From Betaproteobacteria bacterium (GTDB lineage Bacteria; Pseudomonadota; Gammaproteobacteria; Burkholderiales; SG8-41), in contig JAOTVX010000014.1 of assembly GCA_029863175.1 (NCBI GenBank), positions 7,316 to 71,315 on the forward strand: a DNA stretch of 64,000 bases. Reading direction: 5' to 3'. Shown here in pieces: positions 33,623 through 42,521 of the stretch. How positions within the stretch are numbered: the stretch's first letter is position 1; every line of letters starts with the position of its first letter. The notes under the pieces were generated by a model. That model made no database searches. It worked only from the letters and a program-made list of their open reading frames with translations, and was not told the origin of the DNA. Made by a program: the position numbers and the translations under genes.

Positions 33623-34000
33623 TCTAGAAGGCCTCCTCGCCGCCGCGTGCGGCGGGGTTAAAGTTGAGGTCCGAAGTCAAACCTTAACGTAAGGAGGCCT
33701 TCAATGAAGAAGTATAGCGGGATTGATCTGCACTCGAACAATTGCGTGGTGGCGGTGATTGATGAAGCGGACCAGGTGGTCTATCGCAAGCGCAACAGCG
33801 CTCGGCTGATCAACGCCAACCAGGTCAAGCGTCTCAGCCCCGCGGATCTGCCGGCCATCGACCCTGAGGCCGAGCGCCGGCTGGCGATCGCAGCCAACCT
33901 GGCGGTGATCGGGACATTCAATGAGCAGATCAAGCAACTCGAGATGGCGGTGAAGGCGCGCGCGAATTCCAGGAGTGCCTCAGCCAACCCGTGCAGGTAG
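33623..34000 (+). mobile_element. IS110-family remnant, copy 2, internally deleted
   Basis: Starts with the same TCTAGAAGGCCTCC left end as copy 1. The recombinase frame (ATG 33704) gives KKYSGIDLHSNNCVVAVIDE then ADQVVYRKR, the RuvC-like DEDD start of IS110 enzymes. It then jumps to ARLINANQVKRLSPADLPAI and LEMAVKARA, a segment normally about 120 residues further on, so the core is deleted in frame. After residue 86 the frame runs into an inverted RAYT piece. The non-coding left end (33623-33703) can fold into a long stem with two internal hairpins. Confidence 0.85.
33628..33701. ncRNA. Foldable IS110 left-end leader (bridge-RNA-like region)
   Basis: Outer stem AAGGCCTCCT (33628-33637) pairs perfectly with AGGAGGCCTT (33692-33701). 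Inside are the hairpin CCGCCGCGTGCGGCGG (33640-33655) and a second arm GTTAA(A)G.TTGA...TCAA..CTTAAC (33657-33688), a three-way-junction shape. IS110 elements of the IS621 type encode a bridge RNA in the non-coding left end; whether this short leader is part of one is inference. It also overlaps ribosome binding sites on both strands. Confidence 0.35.
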
Positions 34001-34100
34001 CTGCTGTAATCGTCCTCCGAAAAGAAGCATGGTTGACGATTGTACCGCGCTGCACAATGTGCAGCGAAACCCCATCAAGGTGTATGCCGGAGCGACAGGG
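33985..34100 (-). pseudogene. RAYT transposase remnant, inverted
   Basis: On the minus strand the sequence encodes GVSLHIVQRG, then with one base restored NNRQPCFFSEDDYSSYLHGL, then AEAL: the conserved RAYT N-terminal block. One base is missing in CGCGGTACAATCGT (expected GGTAACAATCG), and the gene ends abruptly at the IS110 remnant. It is a second, independent RAYT relic. Confidence 0.75.
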
Positions 34101-34174
34101 GATAGCGCGCACGGAGGCACGGTCGTTTGCTCCTTAAACGCCCTACTCCCACCTACGGTAGACAGAACTCCAGG

Positions 34175-34200
34175 AAAATTCGAGCCTGGCCCCTTTAATT
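34175..34200. repeat. REP-like half-site, TTCGAGCCTGGCCCC family
   Basis: AAATTCGAGCCTGGCCCCTT is identical to one arm of the perfect palindrome at 48236-48275. It lies about 75 bases from the second RAYT remnant. Confidence 0.7.
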
Positions 34201-34341
34201 CTTTGATTAAAATCGTTGAAGATTGAGCTATATCAAACGATCTGCGGCGGTTCCGCGCTAACGTTTTTTCAAGTTACAGAATGATTTCCCGCCGGTGCGG
34301 TATGGGCTGGCTGTGGGCACGTTCCAAAGAGGCTCACCGAC

Positions 34342-37300
34342 ATGATGATCACCGGTATCGATATCGGCACGGCCAACCCCGCGACGTCTTACGTCGGCGT
34401 GAACGTCGGCGCCCTAACGGTGAAGGTTGCAGCCATACGAGGCGACACCCGGAGCGCCCGAGTACTTGCCCACCAGGGCCGTCCGCTGAAAGTTCTTGAC
34501 GAGTTGCTTGCCAGCACGGAGTTTTCCCCGGCAGCGTATTTTGGCGTGTCCGGTCATCTGGGGCATATTGCCGAAGTCGCCGCAATCCAGCGGGCGTTAC
34601 GTGAGGTGGCGGGCGAGTTTGACGCGGTGGTTTCCCTGGGTGGAGAGTCCTTTCTCGTCTACATCCTCGAGCACGGCCGGATTTCCAATGTCCTGTCGCA
34701 TAACAAGTGTGCTGCGGGAAGCGGGGAGTTCTTCGTGCAGCAGATCGGCCGGATGGGGCTCGGAATAGACGAAGCGATCGCGCGCTCAGTCGGCGGCAAC
34801 GTCGTGCCGCTCGCTTCACGCTGCTCGGTTCACTGCAAATCGGATATCACGCACAAGCTCAACCGGAAGGAGGCTAGCGCCGAGGACATCCTGCGGACAC
34901 TGCACGACAGCATGGCCAACAAGGTGGTTGCGCTCCTGGAAAAAGTTCAGCGTGAACTGCGGCGGGTGCTTGTGATCGGTGGCATGACACGCAACACGGC
35001 GATGCTGGCGGCGCTGCGAGAGAAGGTATCCGCGACGCAGTTTGTCGTGCTGCCGGAGAGTGCCTGGTTCGAGGCTTGGGGCAGCGCCCTGCTCGCGCGG
35101 GACAATCCACTCTACCGGTCTCCGAGGATTCTGCGCCAGTCGCCGCTTGGCAGTCTCCCGCCGCTCAATCAGTATGCCGAGCGCGTGCAGGTCATCGCCG
35201 CGCCAGCCCGGCAGCCTCCTCCCGCCGGTCCGCTCGTCTTGGGAGTGGACGCCGGATCGACCACAACCAAGGCGATCCTTCTCGATCCCACGACGCGCAA
35301 CGTGGTGGCCTCGCATTACACGAGAACACGGGGTGATCCCATAGCAGCCGTGCGCGAATGCCTGCGGGCGCTCGTTGCTCAGGTCGGCAACCGCCACGTC
35401 GGCCTCGAGGGCACTACCGGCTCGGCGCGGGAGCTCGCGGGAGCCTATTTGGGCACCGAGTATGTTTACAACGAGATTTCGGCCCATGCCGCGGGGGCGA
35501 CGCACTTCGACGCCGATGTGGACACGATTTTCGAGATCGGCGGACAGGATGCCAAGTACATCTACCTGCGGAACGGCGTCCCCATCGACTACGCGATGAA
35601 CAACGCCTGCTCCGCCGGCACCGGCTCGTTCCTTGAGGAGTGCGCCCAGAGCGATCTCGGCATCACCGTGTCTGACATCGCTGACATCGCTTTAGCGGCT
35701 CCTTCCCCGGTACACTTCAAGGCAACCTGCGCGGCATTCATCAACTCCGATATACGCGTCGCCCAACAGCAGGGCCAATCGCGCGACAACATCGTCAGCG
35801 GGCTGGTCTACGCCATCGCCGGCAACTACCTCAACCGGGTCAAGGGGCCGCGCAGCGTCGGCAAGAAGGTGTTCCTGCAGGGCGGGGTCGCTCTGAACCG
35901 CGCGCTCGGGTATGCCTTCGCCCATAGTGTGAGCCACCAGGTATTGATCCCGCCCAATCCGGAATTGCTCGGAGCACTGGGTGTCGCACTGCTGGCGCTT
36001 GCGCGCCGCGGCGGCGCACTCAAGCCACTTCCGGAGTGCGAGCACTCCTCTACAGAGGAAAGTCCGCAACCAGAACGGGCGCCGGACAGCGGAGCTGACC
36101 TGCTCACTCTGGCGGCGCCGGAGATGAAGCTCGTCGGTCGCGTCACGTGTCGGGCCTGCACGCTCAACTGCAGCATCGACCGGTTCGAGGTGGCCGGGCG
36201 GCGCTTCCCGTTCGGTGGTCGCTGCAGCCTGTTCGAGAACGTATGGAAGAGAAAATCCAGTAGCGTCGCGACCCCCGATCTGGTGCAGCAGAGGGCCGAG
36301 ATACTCTTCGGCTGCTCCAGCGCCGAACCGGTGTCCAGTGGGACACGCATCGGCATTCCGCGGGCGCTGACGACGCATTCGCTGTTCCCGCTCTACTCGG
36401 TGTTCTTTTCCAGCCTGGGGATGGAGGTGGTGCTGTCCGACGTTGACCCGAGCGGCGATCTGAAATCGAATTCCGGCTTCTGCTTCCCTGCGCAGATCGC
36501 GCACGGCGCGGTGCTAGACCTCTCGCGGCGCGGCGTGGACTGGGTCTTCCTCCCGCACGTGGTGCGCATGCCCCGCCAGCCCGACACTTGCCGAGATTCC
36601 TACCTGTGTCCGATCACCCAGGCCGGGCCTTATTTTCTGGCCAAGGCGTTTCCCGCCGTGCGCCTGCTCTCTCCCGTACTGGATTTCACCGACGGCTACG
36701 AAGCCAGTGCGCCGCTGGCAGAATTGATCGTGCGCGAGTTCGGAATCCGGCGCGAATCGGTCGACCAGGCTTGGGCGGCGGCAGTACATGCCCAGAGGGA
36801 AGCAGAGCGCGCCCTGGCCAATCTTGGGCAACGGGCTCTCGATCAAGCCGTGGCGGCGGGAAAACCGGCGATCCTGCTTGCCGGGCACAGCTACAACGCC
36901 TTCACACCGGATGCTTCCCAATCGGTCGGCAAGAAACTCTCCAGCATGGGCGTGCCCGTGATTCCCGCCGACTGCCTCCCGCCCGTCGGAGAAGGACCCA
37001 CCGCGTGGCACTTTGCTAACCAGATCCTGAATGCCGTGGCGTTGGCCAAGCAACATCCCAACCTGTTTATTCTTTGCGTGAGCAATTTCAGCTGCACCAT
37101 CGACGCATTCACCCACGCAATGGTCGCCTCCGAAATGGGCGCAAAACCGTACCTCATCCTCGAGATCGACGCCCATACCGCCGACGCCGGAGTGCAAACG
37201 AGGCTGGAGGCATTTCTCGACATCGCCAACAACTACCGGGAAGCGCAAGCGGGCCGCGCCCAGTCGTTCACACCTTGCCGGCTCACAGCGGGCGGCCAGG

Positions 37301-38643
37301 TCATCCGATCGAATGGCGAGCAGGTGCCGATTACCGACCCCCGGGTGAGGCTGTATTTTCCCAACTTCTCCCAATACCACGCCCAAGCCCTGGCCATGGC
37401 CACCAGCTGGTTGGGCCTGCACGCCGGCGAGGTGATCACGCTCGGGCGGAGTCAGCTCGACCGGGGCCTTCACTACACCTCGGGCCGCGAGTGCCTCCCG
37501 CTACCGATCTGCGTCGGGCAGTTGCTGCAAATCCACGAGAACCGCGGGCCCGGCGAGATCGCGGGCTTCTACATGATTCCCGGCGGAGCACCTTGCGTCA
37601 GTGAATCCTACAAGGGCTACATCGAGCAGTTCATCACCGATCAGCAGCTGCCCGATCTATTCCTGCTGAGTCTTCAGGCCGAAGAAGGCAGCGTCGGATC
37701 CGATAAGACGACGTTCGCGCGGTGTCTGGCATCAGCGATCCTCGCGGCGGACATTCTCGTGGAGATCGATCATGTGCTTCAGGTCGTGGGCGTCCGCGGC
37801 AGCGTGGATCGGCTTCGAGAGGAATGGCGGCGCTTCGCCGTTGCGACGCGATCACTTGACGAGTTCCACGCCGAACTGCCCGGATTCATCGATCGGCTGG
37901 CGGCATTGCCGCGCACTCGAGACCCTTTGACTTGTCCACGGGTCGTGGTCACCGGCGACTTTTTCACCCGATTCAGTCCGTTTTTCATGGAAGGCGTCAC
38001 CGACCTTTATGCCGAACGGGGCATCATTCTCAAGCCGGTCGATTTGAGTGAGCTTCTGCTCTATCTCGACTATTACCGTGTGGCAGAAACTGCCAACGGC
38101 TGGGGGATGAAGCCGGGCGGGTTGGCACTCGGCAAGGCCTGCACCAGGGTCCTGCAACGGGATGGCAAGCACTATTTGCAGAAGTGGCTCACCTATCAGA
38201 CGGGACGACTGGTCGAGGACTACTACCGCAGGCTGTTTCGCAAGACGGGGCTGCTGGTCGCTGGCCCCAACGACGTTTCGTCCTTGTTCGAGGGGGCCTC
38301 CGAGCACGTTTCCCATGCTATCTACGGAGAAATCACCCCGACCGTGGGCAAGGGTCTCGATGCCAACAGGGACGGCTACGATGGCATCATCGTCATCGGA
38401 CCGTTCAACTGCCTCCCGTATCGGATTTCCGAGGCCATCCTCAGGCCGGTCAGCCTTCAGCGTGGAATGCCGATCCTGACCTATGAGAGCGACGGCTATG
38501 CGGTGTCGCCTTCGGTTCTGCGACAGGTGGACGTCCACGTTCAACAGGTGCTCGATCACGCGGCGGGAAGACGCGATCGGTCACCGGTTGCAAATGACGG
38601 GCTCGCCGGATTTCTGACGGCCGCTGTCCGCAAGTGGCGTTGA
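34342..38643 (+). CDS. Acyl-CoA dehydratase activase-like giant protein (BadF x2 + DUF2229)
   Basis: 1433-residue cytoplasmic protein with two ASKHA-type BadF/BcrAD ATPase modules followed by DUF2229/HgdB-like regions. The first module has NKCAAGSGEFFVQQIG and SRCSVHCKSDITHK. The second starts LGVDAGSTTTKAILLD and has NNACSAGTGSFLEECA and ATCAAFINSDIRVAQQ, the Cys residues that hold a bridging [4Fe-4S] cluster in dehydratase activators. DUF2229 begins near IGIPRALTTHSLFPLYSVFF (about 670); CRACTLNCS just before it is a further Cys cluster. Relatives couple ATP hydrolysis to low-potential electron transfer. No dehydratase subunits are nearby, so its partner here is unknown. It follows a transposon scar and is monocistronic. 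Confidence 0.88.
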   Translation: MMITGIDIGTANPATSYVGVNVGALTVKVAAIRGDTRSARVLAHQGRPLKVLDELLASTEFSPAAYFGVSGHLGHIAEVAAIQRALREVAGEFDAVVSLGGESFLVYILEHGRISNVLSHNKCAAGSGEFFVQQIGRMGLGIDEAIARSVGGNVVPLASRCSVHCKSDITHKLNRKEASAEDILRTLHDSMANKVVALLEKVQRELRRVLVIGGMTRNTAMLAALREKVSATQFVVLPESAWFEAWGSALLARDNPLYRSPRILRQSPLGSLPPLNQYAERVQVIAAPARQPPPAGPLVLGVDAGSTTTKAILLDPTTRNVVASHYTRTRGDPIAAVRECLRALVAQVGNRHVGLEGTTGSARELAGAYLGTEYVYNEISAHAAGATHFDADVDTIFEIGGQDAKYIYLRNGVPIDYAMNNACSAGTGSFLEECAQSDLGITVSDIADIALAAPSPVHFKATCAAFINSDIRVAQQQGQSRDNIVSGLVYAIAGNYLNRVKGPRSVGKKVFLQGGVALNRALGYAFAHSVSHQVLIPPNPELLGALGVALLALARRGGALKPLPECEHSSTEESPQPERAPDSGADLLTLAAPEMKLVGRVTCRACTLNCSIDRFEVAGRRFPFGGRCSLFENVWKRKSSSVATPDLVQQRAEILFGCSSAEPVSSGTRIGIPRALTTHSLFPLYSVFFSSLGMEVVLSDVDPSGDLKSNSGFCFPAQIAHGAVLDLSRRGVDWVFLPHVVRMPRQPDTCRDSYLCPITQAGPYFLAKAFPAVRLLSPVLDFTDGYEASAPLAELIVREFGIRRESVDQAWAAAVHAQREAERALANLGQRALDQAVAAGKPAILLAGHSYNAFTPDASQSVGKKLSSMGVPVIPADCLPPVGEGPTAWHFANQILNAVALAKQHPNLFILCVSNFSCTIDAFTHAMVASEMGAKPYLILEIDAHTADAGVQTRLEAFLDIANNYREAQAGRAQSFTPCRLTAGGQVIRSNGEQVPITDPRVRLYFPNFSQYHAQALAMATSWLGLHAGEVITLGRSQLDRGLHYTSGRECLPLPICVGQLLQIHENRGPGEIAGFYMIPGGAPCVSESYKGYIEQFITDQQLPDLFLLSLQAEEGSVGSDKTTFARCLASAILAADILVEIDHVLQVVGVRGSVDRLREEWRRFAVATRSLDEFHAELPGFIDRLAALPRTRDPLTCPRVVVTGDFFTRFSPFFMEGVTDLYAERGIILKPVDLSELLLYLDYYRVAETANGWGMKPGGLALGKACTRVLQRDGKHYLQKWLTYQTGRLVEDYYRRLFRKTGLLVAGPNDVSSLFEGASEHVSHAIYGEITPTVGKGLDANRDGYDGIIVIGPFNCLPYRISEAILRPVSLQRGMPILTYESDGYAVSPSVLRQVDVHVQQVLDHAAGRRDRSPVANDGLAGFLTAAVRKWR

Positions 38644-38877
38644 GTGCGGGCGAGCCGGACTGGGGGTGCGATCTGATAGTTGCGGGCGATGTCGGGTGCG
38701 TAGCGTTGCGTGAGCGGCAGGCTCGCGTGCACTAGCCACCAGATTTCCTGCCAAGGAGCGACGAATAATGGTGATGGAAAAGTGCGTTGCCCGCCTCATC
38801 ACGAGTACACATCACCAGGATCTCCACCACCAGTTCCTATCACCAGTTCTGGTGCACGGCCTTCCGCCTTCAGTAAC
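38644..38877. other. Intergenic
   Basis: No gene supported. CATCACGAGTACACATCACCAGG and ATCACCAGTTC near 38795-38850 are degenerate heptamer-family units. Confidence 0.45.
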
Positions 38878-39129
38878 TCAGTCGTCCGACCAGCGCCGGC
38901 GGGGTCCTAAGTATTCCTGGTCCTCTGGGAAGTCGGCGCGTGCGTGGTCTTCCGACTCGTCGAACTCGTCCAGTTTCCGGAGTAGCGATTGCAGACGCAG
39001 TTCTGCGGCGGAATCCCGGTCGGCCTGACCGGACATTGTCTTGGCCACGGCTGCGGCACCTTCGTGGTCGCGCTTCGTCCTGATCGGCCGCGCGGGATCC
39101 TTCGCTCTGGTTCGGCCTCGCTTCGTCAT
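38878..39129 (-). CDS. Small charged hypothetical protein
   Basis: 83-residue, strongly charged, probably cytoplasmic protein beginning MTKRGRTRAKDPARPIRTKR. It has a helical middle (AAELRLQSLLRKLDEFDESE) and an acidic-to-basic tail. No family recognised. GGAGGGGTAACC before ATG 39129 is a good ribosome binding site, which supports translation; the longer frame upstream (to 39294) is just heptamer-repeat DNA. It stands alone between repeat-rich spacers. Confidence 0.6.
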   Translation of the reverse strand: MTKRGRTRAKDPARPIRTKRDHEGAAAVAKTMSGQADRDSAAELRLQSLLRKLDEFDESEDHARADFPEDQEYLGPRRRWSDD

Positions 39130-39220
39130 GGTTACCCCTCCAAATCTGTTAAAGCGTGACTGGTGGCTAGTGCTGAAGAAGTGTCGACTAACGGCGGCTT
39201 CATAGGGCGTGACAAGTAAT

Positions 39221-39273
39221 GAGTGACGACTGACGAGTGACGAGTGACGAGTGACGAGTGACGAGTGACGAGT
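39221..39273. repeat. Heptamer tandem array (GAGTGAC)n
   Basis: About seven tandem GAGTGAC/CGAGTGA units. The complement is (GTCACTC)n, the same theme as the CATCACC arrays at 48292, 49555 and 62352 but in the other orientation. Confidence 0.9.
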
Positions 39274-39348
39274 CATGAAGTTAAAGCCCATCACCTGTCA
39301 CCCGTCACGTTAAATGGTGTCTGACTCTATTGATGTTGATGGCTGGCG

Positions 39349-40545
39349 TCACTTCCAGGACCAGAAATCGTTGCGCTCCTCCATGTAAAACCGCGCGAGC
39401 ACCATGCGATGCACTTCAGAAGCACCGTCCACGAGCCGCGCCTGCCGCGCGTAACGGTAGATCCATTCGAGTATCGTGTCCTTCGAGTAGCCGCGCGCGC
39501 CGTTCAACTGGATCGCCGTGTCCACGGCCTTGTGCAGCACATCGGCCACCGCGATCTTCGCCATCGATATTTCCTTGCGAGCGAACTCGCCTCTGTCGAG
39601 CTTCGCCGCCGCGCGCATGACCAGCAGCCGCCCGATCTCGATCTGCATCGCCGCATCGCCGAGGAGCCATTGCACGCTCTCGCGCTCGGCGAGCTTGCTG
39701 CCCAGGGCATCACGCTGCGAAACGTATTCCCCGGCAATGTCCATTGAACGCCGGGCGAGGCCCAGCCAGCGCATGCAATGGGTGAGCCGTGCGGTGCCCA
39801 GCCTGATCTGCGTGACCTTCAGCCCGTCGCCGACGTTCATCAGCCGGTTCTCGTCTGGAATCTCCAGGCCGTCGAACTCCATCTCGCAATGCCCGCCGTG
39901 CTCCTCCGGCCCCATGACAGGTATGCGCCGCACAATGCGCCAGCCCGGCTGGTCGCGGTCAAACAGAAAAGCGGTGAGCCCCTTGCGCTTGTCGCTGGAA
40001 GTCTTTGCGATCAGGATGAAATGCTGCGCGAAGCCCGCACCGGTGATGAACCACTTGCGGCCGCGGACGATCCATTGGTCGCCCCTCTTCTCCGCGGTCG
40101 TGAGCATCATGCCCGGATCGGACCCCGCGCCGGGCGCGGGCTCGGTCATCACGATCGAGGAGCGTACCTTACCGTCCACGATGGGCTGCAACCAGCGTGC
40201 TTTCTGCTCCTCAGTCCCGATCTTGTTCAGCGCGATCATGTTGCCGTCGTCGGGTGCAGCGCAGTTGAAAGTGGCGGGCCCGAATATCGAGTAGTTCATC
40301 TCCTCGTAGCATGCCGCCATACCCACGACCGGCAGTCCCTGGCCCCCACGCTCTTTCGGCATCTGCGGCGTCCACAAGCCTGCCGCTTTCGCCTCGGCGC
40401 GCAGTTTCTCCAGCACGTCGAGGCGGATGTTCTCGTGGTCATCGTACGCGCCCGCGTCCTGCTCGAGCGGAATCAGGTGCTCGGCGACGAAACTGCGATA
40501 GCGCTTGCGGTAGTCCTCGATAGGCGGGGGCAGCGTAAAGTCCAT
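39349..40545 (-). CDS. Acyl-CoA dehydrogenase family protein
   Basis: FAD-dependent dehydrogenase of 398 residues, last gene of a four-gene minus-strand cluster. It begins MDFTLPPPIEDYRKRYRSFV. SSIVMTEPAPGAGSDPGMML and WIVRGRKWFITGAG mark the middle domain. LNGARGYSKDTILEWIYRYA and VHRMVLARFY end the C-terminal domain. The organisation resembles the ACAD11/ACAD10-like group, whose genes often lie beside an aminoglycoside-phosphotransferase-like gene, as here (42917). ATG 40545 starts family similarity; an in-frame extension of six codons is possible. Confidence 0.9.
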   Translation of the reverse strand: MDFTLPPPIEDYRKRYRSFVAEHLIPLEQDAGAYDDHENIRLDVLEKLRAEAKAAGLWTPQMPKERGGQGLPVVGMAACYEEMNYSIFGPATFNCAAPDDGNMIALNKIGTEEQKARWLQPIVDGKVRSSIVMTEPAPGAGSDPGMMLTTAEKRGDQWIVRGRKWFITGAGFAQHFILIAKTSSDKRKGLTAFLFDRDQPGWRIVRRIPVMGPEEHGGHCEMEFDGLEIPDENRLMNVGDGLKVTQIRLGTARLTHCMRWLGLARRSMDIAGEYVSQRDALGSKLAERESVQWLLGDAAMQIEIGRLLVMRAAAKLDRGEFARKEISMAKIAVADVLHKAVDTAIQLNGARGYSKDTILEWIYRYARQARLVDGASEVHRMVLARFYMEERNDFWSWK

Positions 40546-40787
40546 GAGCAGTCTCAGAAGCAAATTGGAAGCGTCGATGGGGAATTAAACGCCGACGGGA
40601 ACGGGGAAGAAATGCGGCTCTGCACTTTGTCGTGACACATGTCTTGACGTGACCGGCGGCCCTAACTATCGTGATTCGTGAATTGTCGTTTGTTTCTCTC
40701 CGCGTCTCCGCGGTTCATTTATTGCTGTTGTCTTGTTTGGCGGTTCTGTATTGTTTTCGATCTGCGTTTATCTGCGTTTATCCGCGG
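40546..40787. repeat. Spacer with ATCTGCGTTTATC and CGTCTCCGCGGTTCA repeats
   Basis: CTCTCCGCGTCTCCGCGGTTCA (about 40699-40720) and ATCTGCGTTTATCTGCGT then TTATCCGCGGCTAA (40761-40792) are dispersed-family copies. No gene is visible. Confidence 0.7.
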
Positions 40788-42404
40788 CTAAATGATTCTT
40801 GGGCTGGTCTTCGTCGGCGGTTGCGTTTCCGCCTTCATCAGCTCCCGCACGCGCTCGCGCAGCACGAACTTCTGGATCTTGCCCGTCGCGTTCTTCGGCA
40901 GCTCGCTGAACACGATCCGCTTCGGCGCCTTAAAGTGCGCCATGCGCTCGCGCGCGTGGGCGACCAAATCGGCTTCGCTCGCGGCGGCACCGGTCTTGAG
41001 CGTGACGAATGCGACCGGCACCTCGCCCCATTTGGGATCGGGCCCGGCAACCACCGCGGCTTCCATCACCGCTGGATGGGAGCACAAGACGCGCTCGATA
41101 TCGATCGAGGCGACGTTCTCGCCGCCCGACACGATGATGTCCTTGGACCGGTCCTTGATCTCGACGTAGCCGTAGGAATGCATCACGCCGAGATCTCCGG
41201 TCCTGAACCAGCCGTCCGGCACGGCCTTGCGGGTGGCGATCTCGTCCAGGTAATAGCCGAGCATCACGTTGTTTCCGCGCAGCGCAATTTCCCCTAATGT
41301 CGCCCCGTCGGCGGGCACGTCGTTGCCATGCGCATCGACGACGCGCACTTCGCTCGAAACCACGTTTCCCACGCCCTGGCGCGCCTTGAGCCTCGCCTGT
41401 TCCTCCATCCCAAGCCGGCTCCATTCACCGCGCCATTCGCAGATCACCGCCGGCCCGAAGGTCTCGGTAAGCCCGTAGAGCTGGGTTACGTCCATGCCCA
41501 GTTCAGCCATGCGCTGCAAGATTGCCGGCGTCGGCGGCGCGCCGCCCGTGCCGACGCGCACCGGTCGGGGCAGCCGCGCCACGCCCGTATGCCACGCGAG
41601 CATGACGAGTATCGTGGGCGCGCCATTGAAATGAGTGACACCGGAATCGCGCAAGTGGCCCCACACCAGCCCCGGATCGAACCTGCGCAGGCAAAGGTGC
41701 GCCGCACCCGCGGCGGTGACGGCCCACGGAAAGCACCAGCCGTTGCAGTGGAACATCGGCAGCGTCCACAGGAACGTGCTGTCGCAGTCGAGTTGCGTCT
41801 CCATCGCCATCGCGAGCGCCTGCAGGTAGGCTCCCCGATGGTGATACATGACTCCCTTGGGCGTGCCCGTGGTGCCGCTGGTGTAATTGATCGAGAGCAA
41901 TCCGCGCTCGTCGGCGACCGGCCGGCGCCATGGAGCAGCGCTGTCGAGCAGCCGCTCGTACTGGTCATCGGGCCGCCCGCCCCGTACCAGCCGCAATTCG
42001 CCGCCCGCCTGCGCGGCGATATCCTGGGCAGCCGCTTCGAACTCGTAGTCGTAGATCAGCACCTGCGCGCCGCTGTGCGCGACGATCGTTGCGAGCTCGG
42101 CGGCCGTGAGCCGCGGATTGAGCGCCACCAGCACGGCGCCGGCAAACGGCACGCCGTAATGGGACTCGAGCAGCACGCGGGTGTTGGGCGCGAGCACCGC
42201 GACCCGCCCGCCTTCGGCAACACCCATATTGCGCAGCGCGCCGGAGAGCCGCAGGCAGCGGTCGAGAAACTCGCCATAGCTGCAGCGGTAGGCGTCGTCG
42301 ATAACCGCAGTGCGATCCGCGTAGATCCGGCCCGACCGCAAAAGGAAAGACGTCGGGGTGAGCGGCTCGAAGGAGGCGGTCACGCTCACTTGCAATGCCC
42401 TCAC
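40788..42404 (-). CDS. Acyl-CoA synthetase (AMP-forming)
   Basis: Adenylate-forming ligase that should activate a carboxylic acid to its CoA ester. The P-loop-like motif is INYTSGTTGTPKGVMYHHRG (about 170-189), then GLTETFGPAV. GWFRTGDLGVMHSYGYVEIK and GKIQKFVLRERVRELM (A10 motif with the catalytic Lys) come near the end. Length is 538 residues, typical of medium-chain or aryl-CoA ligases. The start may be GTG 42404 or a GTG five codons on. It is followed by an acyl-CoA dehydrogenase and preceded by DUF6285 and phosphotransferase genes, so a beta-oxidation-like catabolic operon is likely. Confidence 0.92.
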   Translation of the reverse strand: MRALQVSVTASFEPLTPTSFLLRSGRIYADRTAVIDDAYRCSYGEFLDRCLRLSGALRNMGVAEGGRVAVLAPNTRVLLESHYGVPFAGAVLVALNPRLTAAELATIVAHSGAQVLIYDYEFEAAAQDIAAQAGGELRLVRGGRPDDQYERLLDSAAPWRRPVADERGLLSINYTSGTTGTPKGVMYHHRGAYLQALAMAMETQLDCDSTFLWTLPMFHCNGWCFPWAVTAAGAAHLCLRRFDPGLVWGHLRDSGVTHFNGAPTILVMLAWHTGVARLPRPVRVGTGGAPPTPAILQRMAELGMDVTQLYGLTETFGPAVICEWRGEWSRLGMEEQARLKARQGVGNVVSSEVRVVDAHGNDVPADGATLGEIALRGNNVMLGYYLDEIATRKAVPDGWFRTGDLGVMHSYGYVEIKDRSKDIIVSGGENVASIDIERVLCSHPAVMEAAVVAGPDPKWGEVPVAFVTLKTGAAASEADLVAHARERMAHFKAPKRIVFSELPKNATGKIQKFVLRERVRELMKAETQPPTKTSPRII

Positions 42405-42418
42405 AAAACCGGATGGAG

Positions 42419-42501
42419 ACGCAGATAAACGCAGATTGACACCGAATGTCCTTTGTAGGCGATGTTTCCTGGACGTTGATCGTATCTGTGTTTATCTGCG
42501 T
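42419..42501. repeat. Inverted pair of ATCTGCGTTTATC repeats
   Basis: ACGCAGATAAACGCAGAT (42419-42436) and ATCTGTGTTTATCTGCGT (42484-42501) are complementary but for one base, around a 47-base loop between the DUF6285 and ligase genes. Transcript from the operon would form a long hairpin here. Confidence 0.8.
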
Positions 42502-42521
42502 CTGTCGGCGGTTGCTTCTGG

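Noticed and set aside
39221..39273. Possible coding repeat at the N-terminus of the 38878 protein
   Set aside because: A strong ribosome binding site marks the start at 39129; upstream frame is only the GAGTGAC array.
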